The notes under the pieces: model-generated
What the model was told of the DNA's origin: nothing
Seen by the model: the letters and a program-made list of their open reading frames with translations, nothing else
The model's database searches: none
Program-made: the position numbers and the translations under genes
Shown here: in pieces, positions 44,578-54,227 of the stretch
Layout of the letters: the number at the start of each line of letters is the position of its first letter
Numbering within the stretch: the first letter of the stretch is position 1
NCBI RefSeq assembly: GCF_016767715.1
Contig: NZ_CP050145.1
Coordinates: forward strand, 2,170,001-2,234,000
DNA: 64,000 nucleotides
Direction of reading: 5' to 3'
DNA from: Mycobacteroides chelonae
Lineage (GTDB): Bacteria > Actinomycetota > Actinomycetes > Mycobacteriales > Mycobacteriaceae

Positions 44578-47315
44578 CCAGCATCGGAACCCAACTCAGT
44601 GCGTTCTCCCAAGGGCTGAGTTTTGCTCTCGATCCCTTTCAGGTCCGCGCGTGCACGGCGCTGGAAAACGGCCACGGCGTGCTGGTCTGTGCACCCACCG
44701 GCGCGGGTAAGACCATCGTCGGAGAATTCGCGGTCCACCTGGCGCTGGCGGCCGGACGCAAGTGCTTCTACACCACCCCGATCAAGGCGCTGAGCAACCA
44801 GAAACACAACGACTTGGTGTCGGTGTACGGACCGGAGAAGGTCGGCCTGCTTACCGGAGACTCCTCGATCAACTCCGATGCCCCGGTGGTTGTGATGACC
44901 ACCGAGGTGCTGCGGAACATGCTGTATGCGGATTCGCCAGCACTGCATGGTCTTTCGTATGTGGTCATGGACGAGGTGCATTTCCTGGCCGACCGATTCC
45001 GCGGTGCGGTCTGGGAAGAAGTCATTTTGCACCTGCCCGAAGAGGTGGCCCTGGCCAGCCTGTCGGCCACGGTAAGCAACGCCGAAGAATTCGGCGGATG
45101 GATCAAAACAGTCCGCGGGGACACGGCCGTCGTGGTCGATGAGACCAGGCCGGTCCCGCTATGGCAGCACGTCATGGTCGGGCGGCGGCTCTTCGATCTC
45201 TTTGATTACGACGGCAAGAAAACCGATGTCGACCCGGAGCTCACCCGCTACATAGCCCAGCGGCGCCAGGCCGATCGCTTCGCAGACTTCGACCGCCCAC
45301 GCCGACGGGGACCACACGATCGTGGCGGGCGTCCTCCCACGCTCTATCGCCCGCCATCGCGACCCGAGGTCATCACCCGGCTCGACGAGGACGGCCTACT
45401 TCCGGCGATCACGTTCATCTTTTCTCGTGCTGGCTGCGATGGCGCTGTGGCGCAATGCCTTCGATCCCGGTTGCGCCTCACCACCGAGGAGGACCGGCGG
45501 GAGATCGTTGCCATCATCGACCGCCGCACCGAGGGGCTGCCCGAGGCAGACCTGGACGTGCTCGGCTACTGGCAGTGGCGTGAGGGGCTGCTGCGCGGTA
45601 TCGCCGCCCACCATGCCGGCATGCTGCCGGTCTTCCGGCACACCGTCGAGGAACTGTTCACCAAGGGGCTCGTGAAGGCGGTATTTGCCACCGAGACACT
45701 GGCATTGGGTATCAACATGCCCGCGCGCACGGTGGTGCTGGAGCGGTTGGTGAAGTTCAACGGCGAGCAGCACGCGGCGTTGACTCCGGGGGAGTACACC
45801 CAGTTGACCGGGCGGGCGGGCCGACGCGGAATCGACGTCGAGGGACATGCCGTCGTGTTGTGGACGCCCGAGGTGGAACCCAGCGAGATCGCAGGTCTGG
45901 CGTCCACGCGTACCTTCCCGCTGCGCAGCTCGTTTGCGCCGTCCTACAACATGACGATCAATCTGGTGCACCGCATGGGCCCGGATCCGGCGCGTGAACT
46001 ACTGGAGCGATCCTTCGCGCAGTTCCAGGCCGACCGCTCGGTGGTGGGACTGGTCCGCGGTATCGAACGCGGCAAGAAGATGCTGGACGAGATCGCCAAG
46101 GAGATTGACGGGCACGACGGGTCCGTCCTGGAATACGTCCGGTTGCGCGGCAGGCTCTCCGAGCGCGAGCGGGCGGCGGCGCGCACCTCGCGGCTGGAAC
46201 GTCGCGGTGCGGCCAACGATGCCCTGGCGGCGCTCAAGCGCGGCGATGTCATCGCGATACCTCACGGCCGCCGCAATGGCGTGGCCGTCGTGCTGGAGCC
46301 GGCCCACGACGACGATGACCCGCGCCCGTTGGTGTTGACCGAACATCGTTGGGCCGGAAGGATTTCATCGGCGGACTACTCAGGAACCGCGGAACCGCTC
46401 GGATCCATCAGCCTGCCTAAGCGTGTCGAGCACCGCCAGCCCAAGGTGCGCCGTGACGTGGCGTCAGCCCTGCGATCGGCACTGGACGAGGGCCGGGTGC
46501 GCAGGCCGCAACCCGTGAAGGGGCGCAAGAACGATTCGGGCACTGATGGTTCAGATCTCGGCGTCGAGGTCGAACGGCTGCGCCGCGAAATCCGGGAACA
46601 TCCGGTGCACCACGCTCCCAACCGTGAGGAACTGGCGCGGACGGCCGAGCGCTACCTGCGCATCGAACGCGATAACGCGCAACTGCAGAAGAAGGTGTCG
46701 GCCGCCACCAACTCACTCGCGCGCACGTTTGACCGCATCCTGACGCTGCTGACCGAACGCGGATACGTCCAGGACAGCTCCGAACTCGGCAAGAAGGTGA
46801 CCGAGGACGGCATGCTGCTGGCGCGTATTTACAGCGAGAGCGATCTGCTGGTGGCCGAATGTCTGCGGCGCGGACTGTGGGCGGGGCTCAAACCCGCGGA
46901 ACTGGCGGCCGTGGCCTCGGCCGTGCTGTACGAGTCGCGTGGTGATGCGGTATCGGTGACGGGGGAGGCGCCCACTGGGGCGCTGCGCGCGGCGCTCGCC
47001 GAAACCCACCGGGCACTGGCACGGTTGCGTCACGACGAACAGCGGCATCAGCTCGCGCCCACCCGCGAGGTCGATGAGGGCTTTGTCGCGGCGGTGTACC
47101 GCTGGGCGACCACCGGTGATCTGGCGGCGTCGTTGGAGGCGGCCGGTGATACGGGCACCGCGCTACCGGCAGGCGATTTCGTGCGGTGGTGCCGGCAAGT
47201 GGTTGATCTGCTCGACCAGATCAACAAGGCAGCGCCGGACGCCGGGGTGCGCTCGGTGGCGAGGGCCGCGGTCGCCGACGTGCGGCGTGGCGTCGTTGCC
47301 GTTGATGGCACATAA
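44574..47315 (+). CDS. helY: Ski2/Mtr4-like DEAD/DEAH-box helicase HelY
   Basis: The 913-residue superfamily 2 RNA helicase has Walker [10 protein letters not shown], the DEVH box [13 protein letters not shown] ([13 protein letters not shown]), motif [15 protein letters not shown] and motif [15 protein letters not shown]. The C-terminal half resembles the DSHCT domain of Ski2/Mtr4, which delivers RNA to degrading enzymes. A basic Pro-rich insertion ([20 protein letters not shown]) splits the helicase core. It is the last gene of the pafB-pafC-tatA-tatC-helY chain (GTG start overlapping tatC by 4 bp). Confidence 0.93.
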   Translation: MTSIGTQLSAFSQGLSFALDPFQVRACTALENGHGVLVCAPTGAGKTIVGEFAVHLALAAGRKCFYTTPIKALSNQKHNDLVSVYGPEKVGLLTGDSSINSDAPVVVMTTEVLRNMLYADSPALHGLSYVVMDEVHFLADRFRGAVWEEVILHLPEEVALASLSATVSNAEEFGGWIKTVRGDTAVVVDETRPVPLWQHVMVGRRLFDLFDYDGKKTDVDPELTRYIAQRRQADRFADFDRPRRRGPHDRGGRPPTLYRPPSRPEVITRLDEDGLLPAITFIFSRAGCDGAVAQCLRSRLRLTTEEDRREIVAIIDRRTEGLPEADLDVLGYWQWREGLLRGIAAHHAGMLPVFRHTVEELFTKGLVKAVFATETLALGINMPARTVVLERLVKFNGEQHAALTPGEYTQLTGRAGRRGIDVEGHAVVLWTPEVEPSEIAGLASTRTFPLRSSFAPSYNMTINLVHRMGPDPARELLERSFAQFQADRSVVGLVRGIERGKKMLDEIAKEIDGHDGSVLEYVRLRGRLSERERAAARTSRLERRGAANDALAALKRGDVIAIPHGRRNGVAVVLEPAHDDDDPRPLVLTEHRWAGRISSADYSGTAEPLGSISLPKRVEHRQPKVRRDVASALRSALDEGRVRRPQPVKGRKNDSGTDGSDLGVEVERLRREIREHPVHHAPNREELARTAERYLRIERDNAQLQKKVSAATNSLARTFDRILTLLTERGYVQDSSELGKKVTEDGMLLARIYSESDLLVAECLRRGLWAGLKPAELAAVASAVLYESRGDAVSVTGEAPTGALRAALAETHRALARLRHDEQRHQLAPTREVDEGFVAAVYRWATTGDLAASLEAAGDTGTALPAGDFVRWCRQVVDLLDQINKAAPDAGVRSVARAAVADVRRGVVAVDGT

Positions 47316-47394
47316 CGACGAGCAAACGCTAAGGTGGAGCGTCAGCACCCTCTTACACACCGGTAAGTAACAAAGTCGCGACACGGGAGGAACG

Positions 47395-48105
47395 ATGAGC
47401 GGTCCACAGGGAACCGAACCTGGCGGACAGTGGGCGCCCCAACCTGGGCAAGGCCAAGAGCCGTGGCAGACACCGCAATCCTCAGATCCGGCGCAGCAGG
47501 GTGACCCGAGTTGGCAGCAGCCCGCCTATGGCCAGGGCCAGCAGTATCCGCAGTACCAGCAGCCGGGTTTCCCGGGCGGTGGATTTGGGGATCCGAGCCA
47601 GTTCGGCCAGCAGCCCAGTCAGCCGGGGTTCGGTGAGCCGAGCCAGTTCGGTCAGCCCGGCGCCTACGGCCAGCCGGGACAGTACGGACAGCAGGGTGGA
47701 TACCCGGGCCAGTACGGACAGCAGCAGGGACAGCCGTTCCCGCAGTTCGGCGCCGGAAAGCCGCAGCGTTCCACCAAGACCATCGCGATCATCGGCGGTA
47801 TCGTCGCGGCCGCGGTGATCCTGATCGTGGTGCTGATTACCGCCTTCCTGGCACCTGGCTGGGCCATGACCACAACCCTGGACGTCAACAAGGCGCAGGA
47901 GGGTGTGACCAAGGTTCTCACCGACGAAACCAATGGCTACGGCGCCAAGAACGTCAAGGACGTCAAGTGCAACGATGGCCAGAACCCCGAGGTGAAGAAG
48001 GGCGCCACCTTCAACTGCGATGTCAGCATCGACGGCACCAAGCGACAGGTCACCGTGACCTTCCAGAACGACAAGGGCACCTACGAGGTCGGCCGCCCCA
48101 AGTAA
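47395..48105 (+). CDS. DUF4333-like membrane protein with Gln/Gly/Pro/Tyr-rich N-terminus (Rv2091c-like)
   Basis: The first 125 residues of the 236-residue product are low-complexity repeats around GQYGQQ and PSQFGQ. One membrane helix follows at about residues 130-155 ([20 protein letters not shown]), then an extracytoplasmic domain with two Cys residues (VKCNDGQ and FNCDVSIDG), matching DUF4333. The topology puts the disordered part in the cytoplasm. The position next to helY and Rv2090-like matches M. tuberculosis Rv2091c. The function is unknown. The ATG follows GGGAGG. Confidence 0.82.
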   Translation: MSGPQGTEPGGQWAPQPGQGQEPWQTPQSSDPAQQGDPSWQQPAYGQGQQYPQYQQPGFPGGGFGDPSQFGQQPSQPGFGEPSQFGQPGAYGQPGQYGQQGGYPGQYGQQQGQPFPQFGAGKPQRSTKTIAIIGGIVAAAVILIVVLITAFLAPGWAMTTTLDVNKAQEGVTKVLTDETNGYGAKNVKDVKCNDGQNPEVKKGATFNCDVSIDGTKRQVTVTFQNDKGTYEVGRPK

Positions 48106-48115
48106 CGAGTTCCGC

Positions 48116-48155
48116 CAAAACGCCGAGCGCATGCAGTGACGCGCTCGGCGTTTTG
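48116..48155. terminator. Strong bidirectional intrinsic terminator
   Basis: A 15-bp stem (CAAAACGCCGAGCGC at 48116-48130 with its complement at 48141-48155) surrounds a 10-nt loop. It has A and T tracts at the base on both strands, so it can act in either direction. It lies between the convergent DUF4333-like and exonuclease genes. Confidence 0.85.
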
Positions 48156-48166
48156 CGTTCTCGGCT

Positions 48167-49138
48167 TTAAGGCTGCGGCAGCGTGTCCAATGCCTTCTGG
48201 AGGCGCGTGATCGCCGAACCGATGCCCAGCTCGGCACCGAGTTCGGCGACTCGCCGCGGATCTCGGGCGGCCAGCGGTAGCGCATCGCTGTCCCGATCGA
48301 TGGTGACCGGCGCATCCACGGCCACCCGCACCACCGGCTCGGCAGCCGCGATGTAGTCGACCGAGGCCTGCAACTTGGCGCGAACGGCCTTGGCCAGCCC
48401 TGATTTTGGATCATCGGCCGCTGCGAGAATGCCGGTCAGCGAGTGATGCTCGGCCAGAAGTTTGGCGGCGGTTTTCTCGCCCACCCCGGCAACACCGGGC
48501 AGACCGTCGGACGGGTCGCCGCGCAGCAGGGCCAGCTCGGCGTACGCCGCGCCGGCGCGCTCGACGGACACGCCGTACTGCTCGGATACCTCCACCGGTC
48601 CGAACAATGTGGCCTTGGCGAACCCGCGGCCCATGTAGAAGACGCGAACAGGTACCGGGGCATCGGTGACCACCTGCAGTAGGTCTCGGTCCCCGCTTAC
48701 CACGATCACCGGGTCGCGCCGTTCAGCGGCCGCGAGGGTGCCTAGTACGTCGTCGGCTTCGAATCCCGGGGCGCCGGCGGACGCGATGCCGAACGCATCC
48801 AGCATTTCGGCGATCATGTCGACCTGGGGTGTCAGGTCGTCGGGCACCTCTTCGACATCGACGGCGCCGTCGGGCTCCTCCGCGACCACACGATGCGCCT
48901 TGTACGACGGAATCGCGGCAACCCGCCAGGCGGGCCGCCAGTCCAGATCCAGGCACACCACAAGCCGATGCGGCCGATGCAGCGTGATGAGCTGGGAGAT
49001 GGTGTCGAGGAAGCCGCGGACCGCATTGACGGGTCTGCCATCAGGGGACTTGATGGAATCCGGGACGCCGAAGTATGAACGGAACCACAGGCTGGCTCCA
49101 TCGAGGAGCAGGACGGGTCGGTGGAGGTCTTCTGACAC
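48167..49138 (-). CDS. 5'-3' exonuclease (PolI N-terminal / FEN-like, Rv2090-like)
   Basis: The 323-residue stand-alone flap nuclease is related to the 5' nuclease domain of DNA polymerase I. The metal-binding acidic residues lie in [23 protein letters not shown] and [10 protein letters not shown]. The helix-hairpin-helix is in [20 protein letters not shown]. It removes RNA primers or flaps during replication and repair. GTG 49138 is preceded by a TAGGTT -10 box one base short of leaderless and aligns with relatives. It is divergent from pepE with only 33 bp between start codons. Confidence 0.9.
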   Translation of the reverse strand: MSEDLHRPVLLLDGASLWFRSYFGVPDSIKSPDGRPVNAVRGFLDTISQLITLHRPHRLVVCLDLDWRPAWRVAAIPSYKAHRVVAEEPDGAVDVEEVPDDLTPQVDMIAEMLDAFGIASAGAPGFEADDVLGTLAAAERRDPVIVVSGDRDLLQVVTDAPVPVRVFYMGRGFAKATLFGPVEVSEQYGVSVERAGAAYAELALLRGDPSDGLPGVAGVGEKTAAKLLAEHHSLTGILAAADDPKSGLAKAVRAKLQASVDYIAAAEPVVRVAVDAPVTIDRDSDALPLAARDPRRVAELGAELGIGSAITRLQKALDTLPQP

Positions 49139-49145
49139 GGCACTC

Positions 49146-49164
49146 AACCTATGCCAGATAGCCT
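49146..49164. promoter_or_regulatory. Back-to-back -10 boxes of the exonuclease and pepE genes
   Basis: On the minus strand TAGGTT (49151 to 49146) points to a start at 49139. On the plus strand TAGCCT (49159-49164) points to a start at 49171. Both transcripts would begin one base before their start codons. The two -10 boxes are 7 bp apart, so each occupies the other's -35 region. Confidence 0.6.
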
Positions 49165-49171
49165 GGACCGT

Positions 49172-50311
49172 ATGGCACCCCAGCGTTTTGAATCCGATGT
49201 GTACGCCAACCGTCTGCAACGTGCCGCTCAGGAGGCCGCGACGGCCGGGGTGGCGGGCTTGGTGATCACACCCGGATACGACCTGAGATATCTGACCGGC
49301 TCACGCGCGCAGACATTCGAGCGGCTCACGGCGTTAGTGGTGCCTGCCTCGGGAACGCCCACCGTGATCGCGCCGCGGATGGAGCTTGCGGCGCTGCAGG
49401 ATTCGGCGATCGGCGACCTCGGCATCCCGATCAGCGATTGGGTGGACGGGGAGAATCCCTATGAGCTGGTACGGGCGGCGTTGGGTTCCCCGGATGGTGC
49501 GTTGTCGGGCACCATTGCCGTCACCGAGTCCATGCCCGCGCTGCATCTACTCCCGCTGACCGAATTGATCGGGACCGTGCCGATACTGGCCACGGGGGTG
49601 CTGCGCCGACTGCGCATGGTCAAGGACGCCTCCGAGATCGATGCCCTGCGCAAGGCCGGGGCGGCCATCGATCGCGTCCACGCGCTGGTGCCCGAACTGC
49701 TGGTGCCGGGCCGCACGGAGGCGCAGGTGGCCGCCGACATCGCTGAAGCGATTGTGGCCGAGGGGCATTCGGAAGTCGCCTTCATCATCGTCGGGTCCGG
49801 TCCGCATGGGGCCGACCCGCACCACGAATGCTCCGACCGCGAGCTGCAGACCGGGGACATCGTCGTGGTGGACATCGGCGGCAGCTACGAGCCCGGTTAC
49901 CACTCCGACAGCACGCGTACCTACAGCATTGGCGAGCCTGACTCCGATGTGGCTCACCGGATTTCAATTCTGGAGCAGGCGCAGCAGGCGGCGGTACGGG
50001 CGGCCCGGCCCGGCGTGAGCGCCCAGTCGGTGGATGCCGCCGCGCGCCGCGTTCTCGTCGAGGCGGGGATGGGTGAGGCATTCGTGCATCGCACCGGACA
50101 CGGCATCGGATTGTCGGTACACGAGGAGCCGTACATCGTGGAGGGCAACGATCTGATCCTGGAGCCGGGAATGGCCTTCAGCATCGAGCCTGGCGTGTAC
50201 TTCCCGGGGCAGTGGGGCGCGCGAATCGAGGACATCGTCGTCGTCACCGAAAATGGTTGCGAATCGGTGAATTCACGGCCGCACGGCCTGACGGTGGTGC
50301 CTACTCGGTAG
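49172..50311 (+). CDS. pepE: Xaa-Pro dipeptidase PepE (M24 metallopeptidase)
   Basis: The 379-residue product has a creatinase-like N-terminal domain and a pita-bread catalytic domain. The five metal ligands are visible: two Asp in [20 protein letters not shown], His in [15 protein letters not shown], Glu in [10 protein letters not shown] and Glu in ARIEDIV. It cleaves dipeptides ending in proline. ATG 49172 is fixed by the adjacent TAGCCT -10 box and by similarity to M. tuberculosis PepE; an upstream in-frame start at 49151 is unlikely. The end overlaps the convergent gene by 11 bp. Confidence 0.9.
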   Translation: MAPQRFESDVYANRLQRAAQEAATAGVAGLVITPGYDLRYLTGSRAQTFERLTALVVPASGTPTVIAPRMELAALQDSAIGDLGIPISDWVDGENPYELVRAALGSPDGALSGTIAVTESMPALHLLPLTELIGTVPILATGVLRRLRMVKDASEIDALRKAGAAIDRVHALVPELLVPGRTEAQVAADIAEAIVAEGHSEVAFIIVGSGPHGADPHHECSDRELQTGDIVVVDIGGSYEPGYHSDSTRTYSIGEPDSDVAHRISILEQAQQAAVRAARPGVSAQSVDAAARRVLVEAGMGEAFVHRTGHGIGLSVHEEPYIVEGNDLILEPGMAFSIEPGVYFPGQWGARIEDIVVVTENGCESVNSRPHGLTVVPTR

Positions 50312-50726
50312 GAGCGTCGCCGCGGTTCAGTAGATCCGAGGAGCCCAGTACCCGTTCGATCTTGACCTCGATGACCACCCGCTGCGGGTTCACCCGCGGT
50401 GTGCGGTAGCGCTGCGCATAACGCAGCTCGGCGTCGCGTACCGCCTCTTTGTCGGTGACGACGGTGGCCGAGCCCTCCAGGGAAAGCCAGCGGGCGCCGT
50501 CCACCTGACTCAGTACCGCGAGGCCTCCACGCTCGGCGTTGACCGCTTTCTGCGACCCGCCGGTGGTGATGACCCGCGCGATGTGCGTGACCGGGTCAAA
50601 AGTGAAGCCGACAGCCACCACGTGCGGGCTGTTGTCCTGCCGCAGGGTGGTCAGCATCGCGAGATGGCGCTCGGACAGGAACGCCAGCGCATCATCGGTA
50701 AGTCGAGTTGTAGGGGTGTTCGGCAT
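50301..50726 (-). CDS. PPOX-fold F420-dependent biliverdin reductase (Rv2074-like)
   Basis: The 141-residue split-barrel protein is nearly identical in motif to M. tuberculosis Rv2074, which reduces biliverdin to bilirubin with reduced F420. Matching stretches are [53 protein letters not shown] and [13 protein letters not shown]. It may protect against oxidative or nitrosative stress during heme breakdown. ATG 50726 is preferred over TTG 50729. It is divergent from the SDR gene with a 35-bp gap. Confidence 0.88.
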   Translation of the reverse strand: MPNTPTTRLTDDALAFLSERHLAMLTTLRQDNSPHVVAVGFTFDPVTHIARVITTGGSQKAVNAERGGLAVLSQVDGARWLSLEGSATVVTDKEAVRDAELRYAQRYRTPRVNPQRVVIEVKIERVLGSSDLLNRGDAPTE

Positions 50727-50734
50727 CAACTCTC

Positions 50735-50754
50735 ACGCTAGCGCAGGACATAAT
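50735..50754. promoter_or_regulatory. Back-to-back -10 boxes of the biliverdin reductase and SDR genes
   Basis: The minus-strand TAGCGT (50740 to 50735) predicts a start at 50728, two bases before the ATG. The plus-strand CATAAT (50749-50754) predicts a start at 50761, one base before GTG 50762. This is a compact divergent promoter for two near-leaderless genes. Confidence 0.55.
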
Positions 50755-50761
50755 CGCTGAC

Positions 50762-51553
50762 GTGACCGACACGGTGCGACACTCCGGCCAGCTTGGGGAT
50801 GATCCGCGTGCGGGAAGACCGTCGACGGTGGTGATATTCGGCGGACGCAGCGAAATCGGACTTGAGGTGGCCACGCGTCTCGCCGCCGGAAACACGGTGG
50901 TCCTCGCGGCGCGCCGGGCCGGTGACCTGCAGGACGAGGAACGGCGCGTCCGCGACGCGGGGGCCGTGGCGGTCGATTGCGTCGAGTTCGACGCCGACCG
51001 GCTCGACACCCACGAATCGGTGCTGGCCGCCCTTACCGAGCGGCATGGAGCCATCGACGTGGCGGTGCTCGCGTTTGGACTGCTGGGCGACCAGGAGCGG
51101 GCGGAAACCGATGCCGGCCATGCGGCGGCGATCGTGCACATCGACTACGTGGCGCAGGTGGCGTTGTTGACCCAGCTGGCCGTGCGCATGCGCGGTGCCG
51201 GGCGCGGTGCGCTGGTGGTCTTCTCCTCGATCGCCGGATGGCGAGTGCGGCGTGCCAATTACGTGTACGGATCGGCCAAGGCGGGGCTCGACGGTTTCGC
51301 GAGCGGACTCGCCGACGCCCTGCACGGTTCGGGCGTGCACCTGTTGATCGCGCGCCCCGGCTTCGTGATCGGGCGGATGGCGGCGGGTATGTCACCGGCA
51401 CCATTGGCGAGCACACCGCCCCAGGTGGCGGAGGCGACCGTGCGCGCCCTGCGCAGCGGGAAGCGCACCGTGTGGATTCCGCGTGCGCTGGGAACGCTCG
51501 CTTTCATCATGCGCTGGGTACCGTCATCTCTATGGCGCAGGATACCGCGGTGA
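50762..51553 (+). CDS. Short-chain dehydrogenase/reductase (Rv2073c-like, DprE2-like)
   Basis: The 263-residue NAD(P)-dependent oxidoreductase has a dinucleotide loop IFGGRSEIGLEVA, which is GxxxxIG as in DprE2-like enzymes. The catalytic Ser is in VVFSSIAGW and the Tyr/Lys pair in YVYGSAKAGLDGF. The substrate is unknown. In M. tuberculosis the gene is also directly upstream of cobL. The GTGA overlap with cobL couples their translation, but a role in corrin synthesis is not known. GTG 50762 is near-leaderless. Confidence 0.87.
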   Translation: MTDTVRHSGQLGDDPRAGRPSTVVIFGGRSEIGLEVATRLAAGNTVVLAARRAGDLQDEERRVRDAGAVAVDCVEFDADRLDTHESVLAALTERHGAIDVAVLAFGLLGDQERAETDAGHAAAIVHIDYVAQVALLTQLAVRMRGAGRGALVVFSSIAGWRVRRANYVYGSAKAGLDGFASGLADALHGSGVHLLIARPGFVIGRMAAGMSPAPLASTPPQVAEATVRALRSGKRTVWIPRALGTLAFIMRWVPSSLWRRIPR

Positions 51554-52737
51554 TCACCGTGATCGGGATAGGTGCGGACGGTGTCGACGGGCTATCCATG
51601 CGTTCCCGCCGCGAATTACAGCATGCCTCAGTGATATTCGGTTCGCTACGCCAGCTGGAACTGCTGGCCGAAGAATCCCTGGCGGCCGAGTGCCGGGTGT
51701 GGCCTTCGCCCCTGTTGCCCGCGTTGCCCACCATGTTCGATGGTCTCGGCAATGTCCACGTGCTGGCCAGCGGTGACCCGATGCTGCATGGCATCGGAAC
51801 CACGCTGATCCGGCTCTTCGGAGCGGATCGGGTGCATGTGTTACCGCACGTATCCAGTGTGTCGTTGGCCTGCGCACGAATGGGGTGGGCGGTGAACGAT
51901 GTGGAGATCATCAGCCTGGTCAATGCGCCGGCGACCTCCGCGCTGCGGTTCGGCGGTCGGGCGATCGTGCTCAGCCGCAACGCGGACACTCCGGCTGAGC
52001 TGGCGCAGACCCTGACCGATTCCGGGCTGGGTGACTCACGGCTGACGGTGTGGGAGCAGCTGGGTGGAGCGGCAGAGAAAAGCCTGGAAGGGGTCGCTCG
52101 CGATTGGGGCCATTCTCCCGGTCATGCATTGAATGTCGTTGCCGTGGAATATTTTCCGACGGCAGCGGGAGAGGTGGCGCTGCCACTGGTCGCGGGGTTG
52201 TCCGAGGACGCCTTCGAACACGATGGGCAGATAACCAAGCGCGAGATCCGGGCGGTCACGCTGGCATCACTCGCGCCGCGACCGGGCCAGCGGCTTTGGG
52301 ATGTGGGCGCAGGGTCGGGCAGCATCGCGATCGAATGGTCTCGCAGTGGCACCGGCTGTAGCGCCTCGGCCTTCGAGATCAAGCCATCGCGGCGGGCCGC
52401 GATTGTGGCCAACGCGACGAAATTCGGTGTAGACGTCGAGTGTTTCGCCGCGGCACCTTGCGATTTCGACAGGGCCTGCCCGCCGGACGCGATCTTTGTC
52501 GGCGGTGGCGTGACCAATGCCGGTCTGCTAGAGGCGTGCTGGGAACGGCTGCCGAGCGGAGGCAGGATTGTCGTCAACGCGGTGACCGCGGAGTCCGAAG
52601 CGCTGCTATTGCGTTGGTATTCCCGCCATGGGGGAGAGCTGCACCGGTACCGCGTGGAGGACGCGGCTCCGCTCGGAGCCTTCACCAGCTGGAGATCCCG
52701 GCTGCCCGTGGCTCAATGGACCGGGGAAAAGTCATGA
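51550..52737 (+). CDS. cobL: Precorrin-6Y C5,15-methyltransferase (decarboxylating) CobL
   Basis: The 395-residue two-domain enzyme has an N-terminal CbiE-like domain (VITVIGIGADGVDGL, VLASGDPMLHGIGTTLIRLF, HVSSVSLACARMGW) that methylates C5, and a C-terminal CbiT-like domain (GQITKREIRAV, LWDVGAGSGSIAIEW, FVGGGVTNAGLLEACW) that methylates C15 and decarboxylates C12. The frame continues upstream and an ATG exists at 51532, but GTG 51550 aligns exactly with M. tuberculosis CobL and overlaps the SDR stop by 4 bp, so I chose it. Confidence 0.94.
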   Translation: MITVIGIGADGVDGLSMRSRRELQHASVIFGSLRQLELLAEESLAAECRVWPSPLLPALPTMFDGLGNVHVLASGDPMLHGIGTTLIRLFGADRVHVLPHVSSVSLACARMGWAVNDVEIISLVNAPATSALRFGGRAIVLSRNADTPAELAQTLTDSGLGDSRLTVWEQLGGAAEKSLEGVARDWGHSPGHALNVVAVEYFPTAAGEVALPLVAGLSEDAFEHDGQITKREIRAVTLASLAPRPGQRLWDVGAGSGSIAIEWSRSGTGCSASAFEIKPSRRAAIVANATKFGVDVECFAAAPCDFDRACPPDAIFVGGGVTNAGLLEACWERLPSGGRIVVNAVTAESEALLLRWYSRHGGELHRYRVEDAAPLGAFTSWRSRLPVAQWTGEKS

Positions 52738-53489
52738 CCGTCTACTTCATCGGCGCGGGACCGGGCGCCGCCGACCTCATCACGGTGCGCGGTCAGCGGA
52801 TTCTGCAGCGGTGCACGGTGTGCCTGTACGCCGGATCGATCATGCCGCCCGACCTCCTGGCGGTGTGCCCGCCCGACGCCCGAATCATCGACACTGGCCC
52901 ACTGACCTTGGATGCCATCATCGAGGAGATATCCAGCGCTGACGCACAGGGATTGGATGTCGCCAGGCTGCACTCGGGTGACCCCTCGCTGTACAGTGCG
53001 GTGGCCGAGCAGTGCCGCCGACTGGATGCCCTGGGCATCGGTCACGAGATCGTGCCCGGTGTGCCTGCCTTCGCCGCGGCCGCGGCGGCATTGGGCGCCG
53101 AGCTCACCGTTCCCGGTGTCGCGCAGACCGTGACAATCACCCGTGTCTCGACGCTGTCCACCGCGATGCCCGCCGGCGAGGATTTGCGCACCCTGGCGGC
53201 GCCGCGGGCGACGCTGGCGTTGCACCTGGCCGCGGCCCAAATCGACAATGTGGTAGCTGACCTCGTCGCCGGGGGGTATCCGCCGGGCACGCCGGTTGCT
53301 GTCGTCGCATATGCCAGCTGGCCATCGGAGACCATCCTTCGTGGCACTCTCGCGGACATCGCCGAGCAGATGAAACAAGCGGGCGTGACCAAGACGGCGG
53401 TCATCTTCGTCGGAAAGGTGCTTGCGGCAGAGGGGTTCACGGATAGCTACCTGTACTCGGCCGGACGTCGCAGAGGGGCAACACATTAG
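52734..53489 (+). CDS. cobM: Precorrin-4 C11-methyltransferase CobM
   Basis: The 251-residue SAM-dependent enzyme of the aerobic cobalamin pathway belongs to the tetrapyrrole methyltransferase fold. It starts with TVYFIGAGPGAADLITVRGQ, then CLYAGSIMPPDLL, the SAM loop LHSGDPSLYSAVAEQ and EIVPGVPAFAAAAAALG. The ATG overlaps the cobL stop by 4 bp, and cobK starts immediately after its stop. Confidence 0.95.
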   Translation: MTVYFIGAGPGAADLITVRGQRILQRCTVCLYAGSIMPPDLLAVCPPDARIIDTGPLTLDAIIEEISSADAQGLDVARLHSGDPSLYSAVAEQCRRLDALGIGHEIVPGVPAFAAAAAALGAELTVPGVAQTVTITRVSTLSTAMPAGEDLRTLAAPRATLALHLAAAQIDNVVADLVAGGYPPGTPVAVVAYASWPSETILRGTLADIAEQMKQAGVTKTAVIFVGKVLAAEGFTDSYLYSAGRRRGATH

Positions 53490-54227
53490 ATGAAGATCTT
53501 GATTCTCGGCGGCTCGGCGGAGGCGCGCGAGCTGGCGGAGCGGCTGGCACCCCGGTTCGATGTCACCACCTCGCTCGCGGGGCGGGTGCGTAACCCGGCA
53601 GTTCCGGCCGGCGAGTTGCGCATCGGGGGCTTTGGTGGAGAGGCCGGACTACGGAAATGGTTGTTGGATAACAATATCGACGCCGTGGTCGACGCTACGC
53701 ATCCGTTCGCGGCGACGATTACCGAGAACGCCGCTGCGGCATGCGCCCGGCTGGGTATCCCGCACCTCATCCTGCGCCGTCCACCCTGGCCGGCGGGAGA
53801 TGCCACCGTGGTGTGCTCGGCCGCCGAGGCCAAGGACACGGTGGTGGCACAGGGCTTTTCACGAGTGTTTCTGACCTCGGGGCGCTCCAGCATCGGGGCG
53901 TTTCTGTTCTCGGACGCCTGGTTCCTGATCCGTGTGGTGGAGCCGGTGCCCGCCGACGAACTGCCCGAGCGGCACCATCTGTTGTTGTCGCGTGGGCCCT
54001 ATTCCCTCGAGGAAGAGACCGATCTCATGCGCCAGTACGAGATCGAGGCGCTGGTCACCAAGAACAGTGGCGGAACGATGACTTCGGCGAAGTTGGAAGC
54101 CGCTGCAGTGCTGGGCATTCCCGTGGTGATGATCGACAGGCCGGCCCTGCCGGAGAAGGTGCGCACCGTGTCCACCGTGGACGAGGCACAGCACTGGGTC
54201 ACTGAGCGGGATACCGCCGAGGCGTGA
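53490..54227 (+). CDS. cobK: Precorrin-6A reductase CobK
   Basis: The 245-residue NADPH-dependent reductase converts precorrin-6A to dihydroprecorrin-6 (precorrin-6B). It has ILILGGSAEARELAERLA at the N-terminus, VVDATHPFAATITENAA (the family signature) and LVTKNSGGTMTSAKLEAAAV near the C-terminus. It is the third gene of the SDR-cobL-cobM-cobK run. Its last 29 bp overlap the end of the convergent cobIJ gene. In M. tuberculosis sigC and blaC follow cobK here; they are absent. Confidence 0.94.
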   Translation: MKILILGGSAEARELAERLAPRFDVTTSLAGRVRNPAVPAGELRIGGFGGEAGLRKWLLDNNIDAVVDATHPFAATITENAAAACARLGIPHLILRRPPWPAGDATVVCSAAEAKDTVVAQGFSRVFLTSGRSSIGAFLFSDAWFLIRVVEPVPADELPERHHLLLSRGPYSLEEETDLMRQYEIEALVTKNSGGTMTSAKLEAAAVLGIPVVMIDRPALPEKVRTVSTVDEAQHWVTERDTAEA

